A stretch of 64,000 nucleotides of DNA from Cephalotus follicularis (GCA_001972305.1 BDDD01000916.1:393124-457123), one strand, 5' to 3'. Positions 22,763-33,696 are shown, numbered from the stretch's first letter. A program made the numbers and translations. The notes: generated by a model from the letters alone, not told the origin.

Positions 22763-25439
22763 TGTGTTAGATTAGGGGTGTACCTGCAAGCCACAAGAGG
22801 TGGCTGCACATAGTTATGTGTTATACTCCTAGTTGATACAATCTTAGTTCCATTTATGTTCAATGTGCATATTCGTAAAAATGGCACCCTGCTATATATA
22901 TGCATCACAAACCATCGACATGGATCATTTTGATTAACATATTAACTGAATACACATATAGCGCCATGTCATTTGATGGGTTGGATCTTGTGCATGGGAG
23001 GTTATGAGAATGAGATCCTTACTCCCTTCTGACAAAATATTCGAAGTCATAGGTTCGCTTTTTGGGCAATTGATGAACCGCTAAGTCTCGCCGCATTATG
23101 CTTGCTCCTGGTGATTAGGTGGAGGATGGACTATCTCATTACCATTTGGGTATAACCCTAAAGATGATGTGTGGTACATGCCGAGAGGATGTTACACTGA
23201 ACTGACCCACCATAGGAAACCTATTTGGAAAGTCATTACTTATGTCAATAGGATTCCTATTTTTCTCGGTAGTGTATAGTCTATGGTGACTAGTAGGCCA
23301 TACGTGACCTGCGATGTTCCCCAAACCTGAGCGGTTGGCATGTATCATGTAGTGACCCATTGACTTTGATTTTCGCCTTCCCCTGTTCTAGCCACGAGCC
23401 GGAAAAAGGTTGTGTTTGGGTCTTAGGGGAGCTACATTGGTGTATGAGCGAGTTGGCGCATGAGGGTATCATTATACCCATAATGAGGGTGAATGGTTCT
23501 ATAATATCTGTGACCGTTGTAGACTTAAATTCCTAGCCAGGCACTGACAGACCGAAGACGGGTGTTTCCTTGGGAGTCTGCCGATAGTCTCAGTGCTATC
23601 ACGGATTTATAGTTGTTGCGGTATTAACTAGGGTTGACATTTATCCAAACCCTAATCTGTGGTAGGAGCCAAATATGACGAGGGATACACTACACGTAAA
23701 TCGAGATAGTGTAAGAGCACCAGTTAACCGATTAACTACTGATAGATGTGGAGCTTCGGTCCACAGATCCGGGGGATGACTGGATCATACTGGGGCTATT
23801 TTTGATAGTCGGGGACTGTTAGAATAGTCGTACCAGAATATGGGATATTTTGGAAAACTTATCGTTATACCGGGAACAAATCGGGTTCTAGGGTCCCACA
23901 TGATATTGGAACAGGTTGACTAGTCGGGTGACATGTCATTTGGTGAGAGGATAGCATCTGGGAGATGTTATTTTGATAAAAATATTTTATTTGCTGGACA
24001 TGTGTCAAAAAGTCCATACAACACCATAATAAAATATTCCGATCAAAAGGTTGAGTGTTGAACAAGTTACGTCTTGGGAAATGAGTCTATGGGGTGGCAT
24101 TGGGCTTAGTATGCCCTAGCCTTTTTGGGCCAAACCTAGGAATTCTTAAATGCCAAGTTCGGCCACCCCACGAGGTTTGGAGAAGCCCACCATTCCTTGT
24201 TTGAATTAATTCAAATTTTGGTCAAAGAAAGTGTCACATGCTTTTGAGTGTTAAACACTCAAGCTATGACACCTTATGGTGGGAGGTATGGGCTTCATGA
24301 AAAGGGGTATGGCTCACCATTCCCTTGTCATGGCCGGCCTTGAAAGGGGAGAATGAGAGGAGACACTTTTTGTCTCATTCTCACAACACAACACACACAA
24401 TTCTCTAAGCTTATTCCAAGTGGAAAAAATTGGCAAGCACAATCCCTCTTTTCACTTCTCCAAACCCGTGGGTTCTCTCTCTTTCTTTCTTCCTCTATGA
24501 CATCTCTCAGCTCTTCTACTTGAAGACACAAAAACCTGCTGGTTTTGAAGAGTAAGAACAACACTACATCCTCCTCTTACCCTCCATTGTCATTATAGGT
24601 GGAGATAGGAAACTATCTTTACCTAGAGTGACTTTTAGTCTAGGTTTCTTTGGACTCTAAACCTCCATCATCCTTTGCTCTCTTGGAAAATTCTTGGAGA
24701 TCTTTGGAGCATGGATTTAGAGTGTAGAGGGAGCAATTAGAGGAAGGAGTTAAAGACTTAGGTAAGTCACTTTTACATCTCATTCTTTTCTCCCCTTGGT
24801 GGTGACACTTTCGGGTTTGGCTTAGGGTTTCTCAACCCTAGACGAACCCTAGTGTCTTTGTTGCTTAGGGTTTGGCAAGGGTTTTCTCAACCCTAGCTCT
24901 TGCCTTGATAACTCTCAAAACCCTTAGGGTTAGGGTTTTTCTCATGTATGTCTTTTAGATGCATGTTTAGGGTTATGTGTGATTATTGGTGTTGTTTTTG
25001 GTGTTTAGGGTTTTGGCCTAGGGTTTTTTTGCCCTAACTGAACCCTAAGGGTTCCAAGAGGGAATCTTATATATGCCTAAGGGTTTGGCTTTTTAGGGGT
25101 TACGGTATTATGGCATTGGATTAGGGTTTTGGTGTGCAATCCTAATCCATTTTGTGTGTGGCCAAAATTTTAGGGTTAAGGAAACCCTAAGTGAACCTGC
25201 CCCTTGTGCATGCTTGTTGATGTGTTGGTTCAATTGGAAAGTTTAATTAGAGGATCCTAGGAATTATTTGGACTAATTATGGACTTAGAATTAGGGTCCA
25301 TTGCTTGGGAGTTAAAAATGAAAAATTATACCCTAGTAGTTTCTAAACCATAAATTGGTCCAACCCTAGCTTAAGCCTTTCAGCAAATTGTTGCACAATT
25401 GCATGACCCTATAGCTCATAAGTACATAAGGTAAAAGCC
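22763..25439 (+). mobile_element. Uncharacterised LTR-type element remnant
   Basis: This block separates the Tat second RNase H from its integrase together with the copia element to its right. 22763-23817 has no clear coding frame. At 23808-23817 a purine-rich tract (ATAGTCGGGGAC) directly precedes TGTTAGAATAGTCG, which looks like a polypurine tract and LTR start. The downstream CT-rich and ACACACA-rich part (24360-24530) looks like an LTR R region. An AGGTAAGT splice-donor-like site occurs at about 24762. No matching second LTR was found. Confidence 0.35.
24815..25190. repeat. Telomere-repeat-like (TTTAGGG/CCCTAAA) motif cluster
   Basis: More than 15 dispersed copies of TTAGGGTTT or AACCCTA occur on both strands, including AACCCTTAGGGTTAGGGTTT near 24930. 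Spacing is irregular and orientation mixed, so it is not a telomeric array. The spread resembles telo-box clusters. Confidence 0.6.
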
Positions 25440-25766
25440 TTTGTAGCTCCCCCTTTTTGTCAAACAACAAAAAGAGAAACGGAAGCTCCCCCTCAACCAA
25501 AGCATGGATTGAAGAGCTCCCCCTCAACATATGCATACATATGCAATGAAATGAAAGTAAATATCAACAAGGTACATAATCCACATTCATTCAATATAAG
25601 ACATTTAAGAGCAAAGCACATTTTCATTAATCAACAAAAGTAGCAATTACAAAAACCAACTTCAATTGTCTTTTGCAAACACAAATCACATAAACAACCG
25701 AAAGAAGTACATTACATATTCAAGTTCAAAAATACAATGAAAAACATGGAATGTAGCAAATGTAGC

Positions 25767-26897
25767 TCAAGATGAATCGGGAGGAGGGTTTTGAGGGAAC
25801 GCATTCTGGAACATCTGAAGAAGATTGGCTTGACCCTGAATAAGAGTGGCTTGACCCTCATAAATCTGGTCCACTCTTCCTCTAAGGTAGTCAATGTTGG
25901 CTTGGGCCAAATCCATCCTAGCCTGAAGTGACTCCAGAGTAGGTCTACTGCTGCTGCTGCTTGTTCCGATATTTGGTCGCATCTCAAACTGTTGATCATC
26001 ATCATCCTCATCTTCCTGATCTTTTCCTCCAGCTCTCACATTAGCTTGTTCCCTTACTTGTTCTCTTCCCCCAGCTTGTAGCTTCACCCACAACCCATCC
26101 TCAAATCGAATATTGCAATTGCTAAGCCCGACCTTATTTATAAGTTGTTTATGAGATGGTTTAACATTATGCTCATCATCGGGTATGTCTAGGTTTAGGG
26201 ATACAAAAATCCTACTCAAAAGCATAGGGTAAGGGATGTGGTTGGGTCTAGACAACATGTGATTAATTATAAGATAGGGAAGGTTCACTAGAGTCTCATT
26301 TTTGACACAAGCGACGAATTTAAGGTCTCGCTCTGAAGGAAGAGTGTGCGAGCCTTCTCTAGGTAGTAGTGTGTTTGTGACAAGCAAAAGAATAATGCGA
26401 GTAGCTATAGGGAGGTGACTACTTGTCACGATCATGATTGGATTAAAATCCGGTCGTTCTAAACAAATTCCTATAGCCTCCAACTTTTCAACATCGTTAA
26501 AGTGTGTGATACCGGAATTTGGAATCCCTAGGGTTTCGGCAATTAATTCGGGAGTTATAGAAATAAGATTACCTAGGACAAAAGAGTTTGGAACACAAGT
26601 AGTGGAATTATTTAAGTTGGCATAAAAGAGTTTGACTAGCCTAGGGTATATAGTGTGTGATGAGCATAGATAATCAAACCACCCCATACCCTCTAACCAA
26701 GACTTAACAATTGCAATATTACTAACTAAAATGTCACTAGATAACCACTTCTCATTATGTAATTTGACAAAGTTGATCATGGAATTATACCTAATTTCTT
26801 TCTCCTTGGAGAGAAAGAGTTCGTTGTCGTAGTCAATTGCCGCTTGAGAAACCCGAGGTTGTCTTGTAGCCATGTTCTTTCGCCTCTTTGATGCCAT
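25767..26897 (-). CDS. Plant-transposon-like protein (third ORF of a copia-type element)
   Basis: This is an uninterrupted frame of 376 codons, the only long intact one in the window. The N-terminus is basic (MASKRRKNMATRQPRVSQAA). The middle contains WLEGMGWFDYLCSSHTIYP, VKLFYANLNNSTTCVPNSFV, IAETLGIPNSGI, LLVTNTLLPREGS, LPYLIINHMLSRPNHIPYPM and LLSRIFVSLNLDIPDD. This pattern fits the 'putative plant transposon protein' domain carried by many dicot LTR elements. The C-terminal third has an acidic EDEDDDD patch, a serine run and a predicted coiled coil (LQARMDLAQANIDYLRGRVD). An alternative in-frame Met lies at residue 9. Biochemical role unknown. It could act as a capsid-like or chromatin-binding accessory, which is inference only. 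Confidence 0.6.
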   Translation of the reverse strand: MASKRRKNMATRQPRVSQAAIDYDNELFLSKEKEIRYNSMINFVKLHNEKWLSSDILVSNIAIVKSWLEGMGWFDYLCSSHTIYPRLVKLFYANLNNSTTCVPNSFVLGNLISITPELIAETLGIPNSGITHFNDVEKLEAIGICLERPDFNPIMIVTSSHLPIATRIILLLVTNTLLPREGSHTLPSERDLKFVACVKNETLVNLPYLIINHMLSRPNHIPYPMLLSRIFVSLNLDIPDDEHNVKPSHKQLINKVGLSNCNIRFEDGLWVKLQAGGREQVREQANVRAGGKDQEDEDDDDQQFEMRPNIGTSSSSSRPTLESLQARMDLAQANIDYLRGRVDQIYEGQATLIQGQANLLQMFQNAFPQNPPPDSS

Positions 26898-26989
26898 TAG
26901 AATCAGATTGCAGGTTGTTGTGGGGAGTTTTAGGGTTTTTGGGTGTTTTAGAATTGAGAGATAGTGAAGAGGCAGAAGGGAAATCGGGT

Positions 26990-27105
26990 TTAAAAGCCTG
27001 ATTCTCGCACTTCCAGTCGACTGGGCCTTTATGGCCAGTCCGCTGGATGTCAGGCAGTCGACTGGACAATGAGTCCAGTCGGCTGTTTTCTGCAGATTTT
27101 GGAAA
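26990..27105 (-). repeat. Short CAGTCGACTG-type array upstream of the accessory ORF
   Basis: About four copies of CAGTC(G/C)(A/G)CTG lie within 90 bp, upstream of the 26897 start codon. It is the same motif as the large array in the LTR at 30632-31150, which supports a link between this leader and the copia 2 family. Confidence 0.7.
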
Positions 27106-27201
27106 TGCAGAAAATTGCCTATCCAATTGGTTTGTAAACCTTTAGTTAACTATTATGGACTAATAGCAACTTAGGTATATGAGCTAATTGATGTCATTGA
27201 G

Positions 27202-28257
27202 TTAGAAACTCAATGTTAAATGCATGATGAATTTTGAAAAACATTTTTCATACGCCCAAAGATATTTTGGTAAATTGTTTTCACACAACATGGTTCTCCC
27301 CATTTCTTCTAGGGTTCTATTCCTCCTTTCAACAACACCATTTTGTTGAGGAGTTCTAGGAGCTGAGAAGTTATGGTGAATACCAAGTTCATCACAAAAG
27401 TTTTCAAAAGCAAGGTTTTCAAATTCTTTACCATGATCACTACGTATGCTAACAATAGATAGACTCTTTTCATTTTGGATTCGTCTACCAAATTTAACGA
27501 AGGAATCTAAGGCATCACTCTTTAAAGCTAAGAAAATGACCCAAGTAAATCTAGAATAATCATCTACAATAACTAGGCCATATTGTTTACCACCAATGCT
27601 TAAAGTTCTAGTTGGTCCAAGCAAGTCAATGTGTAAGAGTTGTAAAATTCTAGTAGTTGAAACCACATTTTTGGCTTTAAAGGAATTTCTTGTTTGTTTG
27701 CCTTGTGCACAAGCATCACATAATTTATCATTTTCAAATTTTATTTTAGGCAAACCAATTACTAAATCTTTTCTAGAAAGTTTAGCAAGAACATCCATGC
27801 TAGCATGGCCTAACCTTCTATGCCAAAGCCATTTATCATTTGTATTAGCATTAAAGCACACATCTTTGAAAAACATTTCTTTTAAATAAACAACATACAC
27901 ATTTCCTTGCCTATGACCAACAAACTTTACATCATTGGTGCGAATGTCAATTATGTGACAAAAAGAGGATTCAAAATTGATCTTAAATCCTTTATCACAC
28001 AATTGGCTAACACTAAGTAAATTGTACTTAAGGCCTACAACATAAGAAACATTTTCAATTAAAGTATTAAATTTGTTACCTATTGAGCCAATACCAATAA
28101 TTTTGTCTTTGTTGTTATCTCCAAAGGTGACCTTTTCTCTGTCAACTTCTTTAAGATCAATGAAGAGGCTTTTGTCACCCGTCATGTGCTTCGAGCACCC
28201 GCTATCCACGTACCACGGTTGTTCCTCGTTGTGGTTTGCTTGCAAGCACATTTCCAC
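27202..28257 (-). pseudogene. Copia 2 protease and integrase, truncated
   Basis: The frame is open for 351 residues. The protease site is WYVDSGCSKHMTG near the N-terminus, followed by VGLKYNLLSVSQLCDKGF, the GAG-pre-integrase WLWHRRLGHASMDVLAKL, zinc-region CDACAQGKQ, and integrase LLHIDLLGPTRTLS, SIRSDHGKEFEN and TPQQNGVVERRNRTLEEMGR (complete DDE). Homology ends at LPKYLWA (27257). The last residues are unrelated, and reverse transcriptase and RNase H are absent. The upstream frame overlaps by about 55 bp, which marks a frameshift. Confidence 0.85.
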
Positions 28258-29326
28258 CTACAAAACCGTCAAAAGATTTTGACCTTGGTACCCATTGTTT
28301 TTTGGGTCCTTTATAGTTACATTTTTGACTAATTGTTCCCTTGGGAACCCAAACTTGTCTAAATGTAATAGGATTGTGATTAGGAGATGGTCTAGTGTGT
28401 GAATGTGATTGAGCAATCCTTTTAAAACATTTATTAATTGCATGTCCTATCTTATGGCAATATGTACAATGAGGTCTTGTTTTAGTCTTTTTCAACTTAG
28501 CCTTAACCTCTAGAGGAGAATAGCCTATACCGGTTTTATCTAGATACGATCTTTGACTTGCTAGCATTTCCTCTAGTTTCTTGCTACCTAGTGTGAATTT
28601 GCTAAAGGATTTTTCTAAATTCACATTCTTTTCTTTGAGGGATTCTACTTCCTTTTCTAAATCAACATTGTTACATGAAGTAGGTTTAACTATATGATCA
28701 ACCTTTTTAGCAAGTTCATGTTCTAAAATTCCAATATCATTTTTCAAATGTTCATTCTCAATAACTAGTAAATCCTTTTCTTTTTCAATACTAGCCATGT
28801 TTTTCTTAAGGGATGAACATTGAGAGCATTTATTTTTGAATTCAACAAGTAATTCATCAAATGCAAATTGTAATTCACCAAAAGTGTAAGAATCACCTAC
28901 CTCATTGTCGCTTTCCTCATCGTCACTCAATGCCATGAAGCAAAGGTTTGCCACTTGCTCGGTGACTTCATCATCAGAGGATTCGTCATAACTTAGGTGC
29001 CAAGCTTTGAGAGCTTTCTTCTTGAAAAGCTTCTTCTTCTTTAATTGAGGACAATCCACCTTGATATGTCCCGAATTGTTGCATTCAAAGCATGTGGGAG
29101 GATCCATTTTGCTTACCTCTCCTTTGTTGAAGTTCTTCTTTTGAAACCTTCTCACTTTATTCATCTTTGCGAATTTGGTGAATCGTTTCACAAAGAGAAC
29201 GTAGTCCTCTTCTTCTAGCTCCTCATCACTCGAAATTTCTTCTTTATAAGTGCTTTTGAGAGCTATGTCCTTCCTTCTTTCCTCTTGTGGCTTTGTCTCC
29301 ACAAGGTTGGAGGATTTCTTGTTCAA
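28202..29326 (-). pseudogene. Copia 2 gag C-terminal region
   Basis: A 374-residue frame with an acidic segment (SSDEELEEEDYVLFVKRF), zinc knuckle CFECNNSGHIKVDC, a second acidic stretch, a long coiled coil (SIEKEKDLLVIENEHLKND, EVESLKEKNVNLEKSF) and a second knuckle CTYCHKIGHAINKC. Two CCHC knuckles around a coiled coil are typical of long copia gags. It is separated from the capsid part by a one-frame shift at 29329 and from the protease by another near 28257. Confidence 0.8.
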
Positions 29327-29328
29327 TT

Positions 29329-29979
29329 TTACCTCATGAGGGAGCCAAGTAGTTCTTCAGTCTCCATGGTCTTTAGATCCTTTGACTCTTCAATTGCCGT
29401 GACCTTGGGTTCCCACTCATCATTGAGACACCCTAGCAATTTCCTAACAAGTTCATCCTTCCCAAAGACCTTGCCAAGACCAAGTAAACCATTAGTAATA
29501 TCAAGCAACCGGTTATATAAATTATTGATGGATTCATTCGGTTGCATTTTGAACAATTCATAATCTCTATTTAATAAGGCAAGTTTGGCATTCTTAACTT
29601 GCTCGGTACCCTCATGTGTGAGGATGAGCAATTTCCACACATCATGTGCGGAGGTGCATCTCCTAACGAGATTGTATTCGGTCTTGTCTAAGGATACAAG
29701 CAATATATTTAAAGCCTTATTATCTATGGTCAATTTCTTAAAATCTTCATCATCCCATTCGTCTTCCGATTTGGCAACGAGTTCATTTTTATCATTTAGT
29801 TTCATAGGGATGTGAGGGCCATTTTTCACACTAAGCCAATTCTTAAAGTCTCTAGACTTAAGGTATATTTCCATACGACTTTTCCAATATGGAAAATCGT
29901 CACCACTAAAGAACGGTACCTTAAATTCGGAGACATCGTCATGGTTTATTGTTTGGTTGTTCATGCTAGTTGAGGCCAT
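29329..29979 (-). pseudogene. Copia 2 gag N-terminal (capsid) region
   Basis: MASTSMNNQTINHDDVSEF starts 45 bp from the primer site. The UBN2/DUF4219-type capsid follows (FFSGDDFPYWKSRMEIYLKS, LTHEGTEQVKNAKLALLN, FKMQPNESINNLYNRLLDI, KLLGCLNDEWEPKVTAIEES). It ends in a premature stop after LLGSLMR, and the continuation lies in the next frame, so a small indel broke gag. Confidence 0.8.
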
Positions 29980-30023
29980 GATCTTTTACTCAAGATGTTA
30001 ATCTTAAAGATAAGAGCACACAA

Positions 30024-30035
30024 GCTCTGATACCA
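30024..30035 (-). other. Primer binding site (initiator tRNA-Met) of copia element 2
   Basis: The minus strand reads TGGTATCAGAGC, a perfect 12-base match to the 3' end of plant initiator tRNA-Met complement, two bases inside the LTR end at 30038. Confidence 0.95.
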
Positions 30036-30037
30036 AT

Positions 30038-31343
30038 TGTAGGAAGTCTAGAGGGGGGGTGAATAGACTTTTAAAAAATAACTAGCAAATATACTAGAAA
30101 CAAATTAAACACAATCACACAATTTGCGGAAATTAAAGAGTGTAGGGTTGAGAGAGATGCAAACGAATATATAGTGGTTTGGCAAACCGCCTACGTCCAC
30201 TCCCCAAGGCCTCCCCTTGAGTATTTCACTATGTATGCCCCAATCCGGGCTTGAAACTCCAACCGAGCTTCAATGACCTTCGCTCCAACCAAGCGAATAC
30301 AAGTTTGCTCCAACCGAGCAATACAAGAGACAACCTCTCTTGTTTATATGTGAATGTAGTGTTTAAATGATTACAAATTCACAACGAATTTGTTTACAAT
30401 AAAGCTCAAAACTCACAAAGCTCTTAGTGATAGAAAATGTAAAATGTAAAGGCTTTGTAATGAGTGTGATTGCTTTGATGTGATCTCTTTTGATGTTTTG
30501 GATGCTTAGTAGTTAGCTTGATATGCCTTGAATGTATTTTCACTTTGAATGCTTTTTCACTTGTGCAAGAGCTCCATTTTGGCTTATATACTTGTGCTTC
30601 CAACGGATCTATTTTTGAAGTTCTGTTACAATCCAGTTGGCTGGATTTCTTGGGCAGTCAGCTGGATTTGATGGCGCGTATTTCAAATATAGCCGTTACA
30701 TGGAGGCAGTCGGCTGCTTCCTCTGGGCAGTCGGCTGGTGGAGCCTGGCAGTCGGCTGGTGCTCTGTTCCAGTCGGCTGGTTGAGCTAAAATTGGACTTA
30801 CAAAAGCTACTACCAAATGTTGCACAAATGGTGACAGTCGGCTGGATTTCTTGGCAGTCGACTGGTTGCCCCTGGCAGTCAACTGGTGCCCTGCTTCAGT
30901 CGGCTGGATGAGGTGTTGTGAAGATACAGAAGCTACTGCCTGAAATTGTCACCCTTGGCAGTCGATTGGGCCTCCTTGGCAGTCGGTTGTCTTGGCCTGG
31001 CAGTCGACTGCTCCCCTGTGGCAGTCGGATGGATCAAGTGTTCCTGCAGTTCCTGGAGTTTCTTGATGAACCAGTCGGCTACTCATCCCATGGCAGTCGA
31101 CTACTCATCCTTGGCAGTCGGCTGCCCAACCTTGGCAGTCAGCTGGATTGCCCTGTACCTGCAGAAATAGCCTTTTGCACACTTTGGACACAAGATCAAG
31201 TGAGTATATGAAGTGATAGCTCAGAGAATTATGCATACAAGTAATATATGTTTGTTAATCATTGAAATAACATATGTTAATGCAATTAACGGGGTGGCAA
31301 AGGCTAACAGCCTTTGTACTCCTTACTAACATTTTATGCTACA
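30038..31343 (-). repeat. 5' LTR of copia element 2 (1306 bp)
   Basis: On the minus strand it begins TGTAGCATAAAATG and ends CTAGACTTCCTACA, with a five-base inverted TGTAG/CTACA terminus. A TATATAAGCC box lies at about 30572-30581, minus. Upstream of that box, the U3 is dominated by a CAGTCGGCTG array. The plus-strand base after 31343 is where Tat integrase homology soon resumes. Confidence 0.8.
30628..31150 (-). repeat. CAGTCGGCTG/CAGTCGACTG array in the U3 of copia 2
   Basis: About 18 copies of CAGTCGGCTG or close variants, several at an exact 21-bp spacing (30707, 30728, 30749, 30770). Intervening bases are variable. The array lies between the LTR start and the TATA box. Confidence 0.85.
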
Positions 31344-31349
31344 AAGGTT

Positions 31350-31934
31350 CGAATAGGGTCTTTGTAAGGTGCATTCCTAAAGTGGAAGGGTTTACATAAA
31401 ATGGAAGAAATCCACAAGCAAGTGTATGGAGAAAAAGGCGCTTCACTCTATAGAAGAATTCAAAGGCAAAGGTACTACTGACCTAATATGGTAGAAAAAT
31501 CCAACAAACGCCATAAGGAGTGTAATCAATGCTCTAAAGCATTTGACCACATGGAAGCTCATTTTGGCAAAATTGCTGGATACTGGAGGCAACCCTATGT
31601 GAAAATTTTCAAAAATATGCATTGCCTAACAACCCTAAGGATGCAATGGCCTTTAAAAAGAGTGTTGAGCACTTTTTAATGGAAGATGACAAGTTATTCA
31701 GAAGGACCACTGGCAGCGGTGCCACTCATATGTTTTTTCACGGAACAAGCGGAAGAAATCATGAATGAAATACTTACTGGTAATTGTGGAGAACACCAAG
31801 GCGGGGTCAAACTGTTTAAAGAAGTTACGTCGAAAAGATACTATTGGCCCACCATAGAATCAGAATGTATATCAATGGCCATAAAATGCAAGGCTTGTCA
31901 AAAACATGGCAACCTCATACATGCACTAACAATA
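31350..31934 (+). pseudogene. Tat integrase, zinc-binding part
   Basis: Two HHCC-like units can be read. The first is GASLYRRIQRQRYY, then a stop, PNMVEKSNKRHKECNQCSKA (31420-31545). The second is GNCGEHQGGVKLFKEV, then SKRYYWPTIESECI and KCKACQKHG (31770-31905). Between them is a linker readable only by changing frame near 31615 (FKKSVEHFLMEDDKLFRR). Stops and shifts are frequent. A solo LTR splits this part from the catalytic core. Confidence 0.75.
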
Positions 31935-33696
31935 TATTCACGAATTTTGAATATTTTAAATTTATACCGCAAGTACACGGTTGTGCAATAATGGGTCGAG
32001 CGCTAGGAAACAAGCTAAATTAGTTATAATCTATTCAGCCTAGGCGAAGTATACAAAATTGAGATGAATTATTAATTTCTACTTCTAAACATGAAAAAAT
32101 AAACTAATTAACTACACTACTAAAACAGGAAGCAAAAGCGTCGACGCTATGTCAAGGCGTTGACGGGAATAAACTAAAGCAGGGAAAGCGTCGACGCTTC
32201 TCTTCAAGGCGTCGACAGTTATACGCAATGGATTGAAAACAAACAGATTTTAAAACATGCAAACTATGAATTATCAAAGCAGTAAATAAAGTGGAAGGAA
32301 ATATGCCAATTAAATTCGGTTTTAGGGTATAGAAACTCACCATAGATTATATTAAGAAACTCACTCGCTTGAATGATCAAACCTTAGTAACCAACAACAG
32401 CTAGGTCGATGCAGTTAGTGACTGTGATGACAAATCGTATAAGTAGTCATTTTAGGAATATAAGGAGTGTGGCAGCAACAACAAATCGTATGAGTAGTCA
32501 TGTTATGTCTATACAGAGTGTGTTCGGTGTGACAAACTGTATGAGTAGATTCTATTGATTGCGTTAAAAACCATTCATTCAGCAATGTTCTTATTCACCG
32601 ACAAAGTGTATATGGATTGTAATCAAACATACAAAGTGTGTGTGAAGGCAAAAAATTGAAGAACAAATCAAAGATTCAAGGATACAATCTAATGGCTTGT
32701 TCTAACCCTAAAAACCTTGAGAGTTTAGTTACAAAACATTGTGAATAAAAATTGAAAAAGGGAAAGAAAGAGGCGGTTATGTTAAAGTTTTTCCACTGAG
32801 TTTGTAGACTTCCTCTTCTATTTATACATTGCAATATGCAATAGAAAAGGAAATAAATTCTAACCTAATTATTGCTTAAGGTAAAATTTGCAACTAAAAA
32901 CTTTCCTAAAATGAAAATTAAAACATGCTAAAACAATCCCAACAGTTTCTGGAAAAACCATGTCACGTGCGCAACTAATCATGCCAAGCATACCATTAAG
33001 CGCTGACGCTTTCGGAGTAAGTGTCGCCGCTTATAACATTAGCATTCGAACAAAGCGCTGGCATTTGCGTATATCATTTGGCGCTTAAGTAATTAAGCGT
33101 CGTCGGTATCTGGCAAGGTGTCGACGCTTTGAATGTAAAATCAGATTTTGAAATAAGACTTGCAGAGCAGAGCTTCTAACCATCTTCCTTAATGCATATA
33201 ACCATTACCGAGCAACACTTTGGTATTGGTCATACTTGAAATACAATTGTGTCGAGAAGACCATGAAGTACTGAGTGGCCAAGCATGCATTTTGAGCAGA
33301 GCAGAGCGGAGGCAGACCAGCAGACAAGACTAACCAAGCAGACTTGACAAATGATCAGACCATACTTGAAATAGCCGAGATGCCGAGCACAAACTTGGCA
33401 GAGAACCAACTAACTATAATATACTTGAAGTGTTGGACAACAGAGCATAGCATGGGATATTGATATGAGGCAGACTTGAGGTGTGCCATCAGTGCTTCAA
33501 ATTTAAGCGTCGATGCTTATAATGAACCCGTCGACGCTTTATACTATAATTTGCACCAATTTAAGCCAATTTCATAGTATTTTGATATTTGCTCTTTGTA
33601 CCTGCAAATCAATAAAAACAACCCAAAGTAATATGATCCAAGCATAAAAATATAACAAATAGATCATTTAAAAATAATACATTTTTATGCTAAACA
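31935..33696 (-). mobile_element. Solo LTR, family S, copy 2 (1762 bp)
   Basis: On the minus strand it begins TGTTTAGCATAAAAATG and ends AAAATTCGTGAATA (terminal G lost). The flanks CAATA and CAGTA match at four of five. A minus-strand TATAAATAG box lies near 32820. It is longer than copies 1 and 3 because of extra GCGTCGACGC-rich DNA in U3 (33000-33540) and a second small cluster at 32133-32220. It splits the Tat integrase. Confidence 0.8.
32998..33540 (-). repeat. GCGTCGACGC motif region in solo LTR copy 2
   Basis: Degenerate GCG(T/C)(C/T)GACGCTT units cluster at 32998-33130 and again at 33505-33540, upstream (minus strand) of the TATA box. A smaller set lies at 32133-32220. Confidence 0.7.

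Larger units (their letters stand above)
25440..31343 (-). mobile_element. Ty1-copia retrotransposon 2, reverse transcriptase deleted
   Basis: From the right on the minus strand: 5' LTR (30038-31343), initiator tRNA-Met primer site, gag, coiled-coil and zinc-knuckle region, protease, integrase. The polyprotein then breaks off at 27257 and is followed by a leader and an intact ORF for a plant-transposon-like protein (25767-26897). AGGGGGAGCT purine tracts (25440-25525) resemble the 3' end of SIRE-like copia elements. No 3' LTR matching the 5' LTR was recognised, so the left limit is uncertain. Confidence 0.7.

Noticed and set aside
24815..25190. Interstitial telomere
   Set aside because: TTAGGG units are dispersed, mixed in strand and never in a tandem run of more than two, so it is not a telomeric array.
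27309..27491. Minus-strand frames inside the copia 2 integrase
   Set aside because: They are shadows of the real integrase frame on the same strand and have no independent motifs.
30628..31150. CRISPR-like array of evenly spaced repeats
   Set aside because: The context is a eukaryotic LTR U3 region, repeats are 10 bp and degenerate with 11-bp spacers, and no cas-like genes exist.
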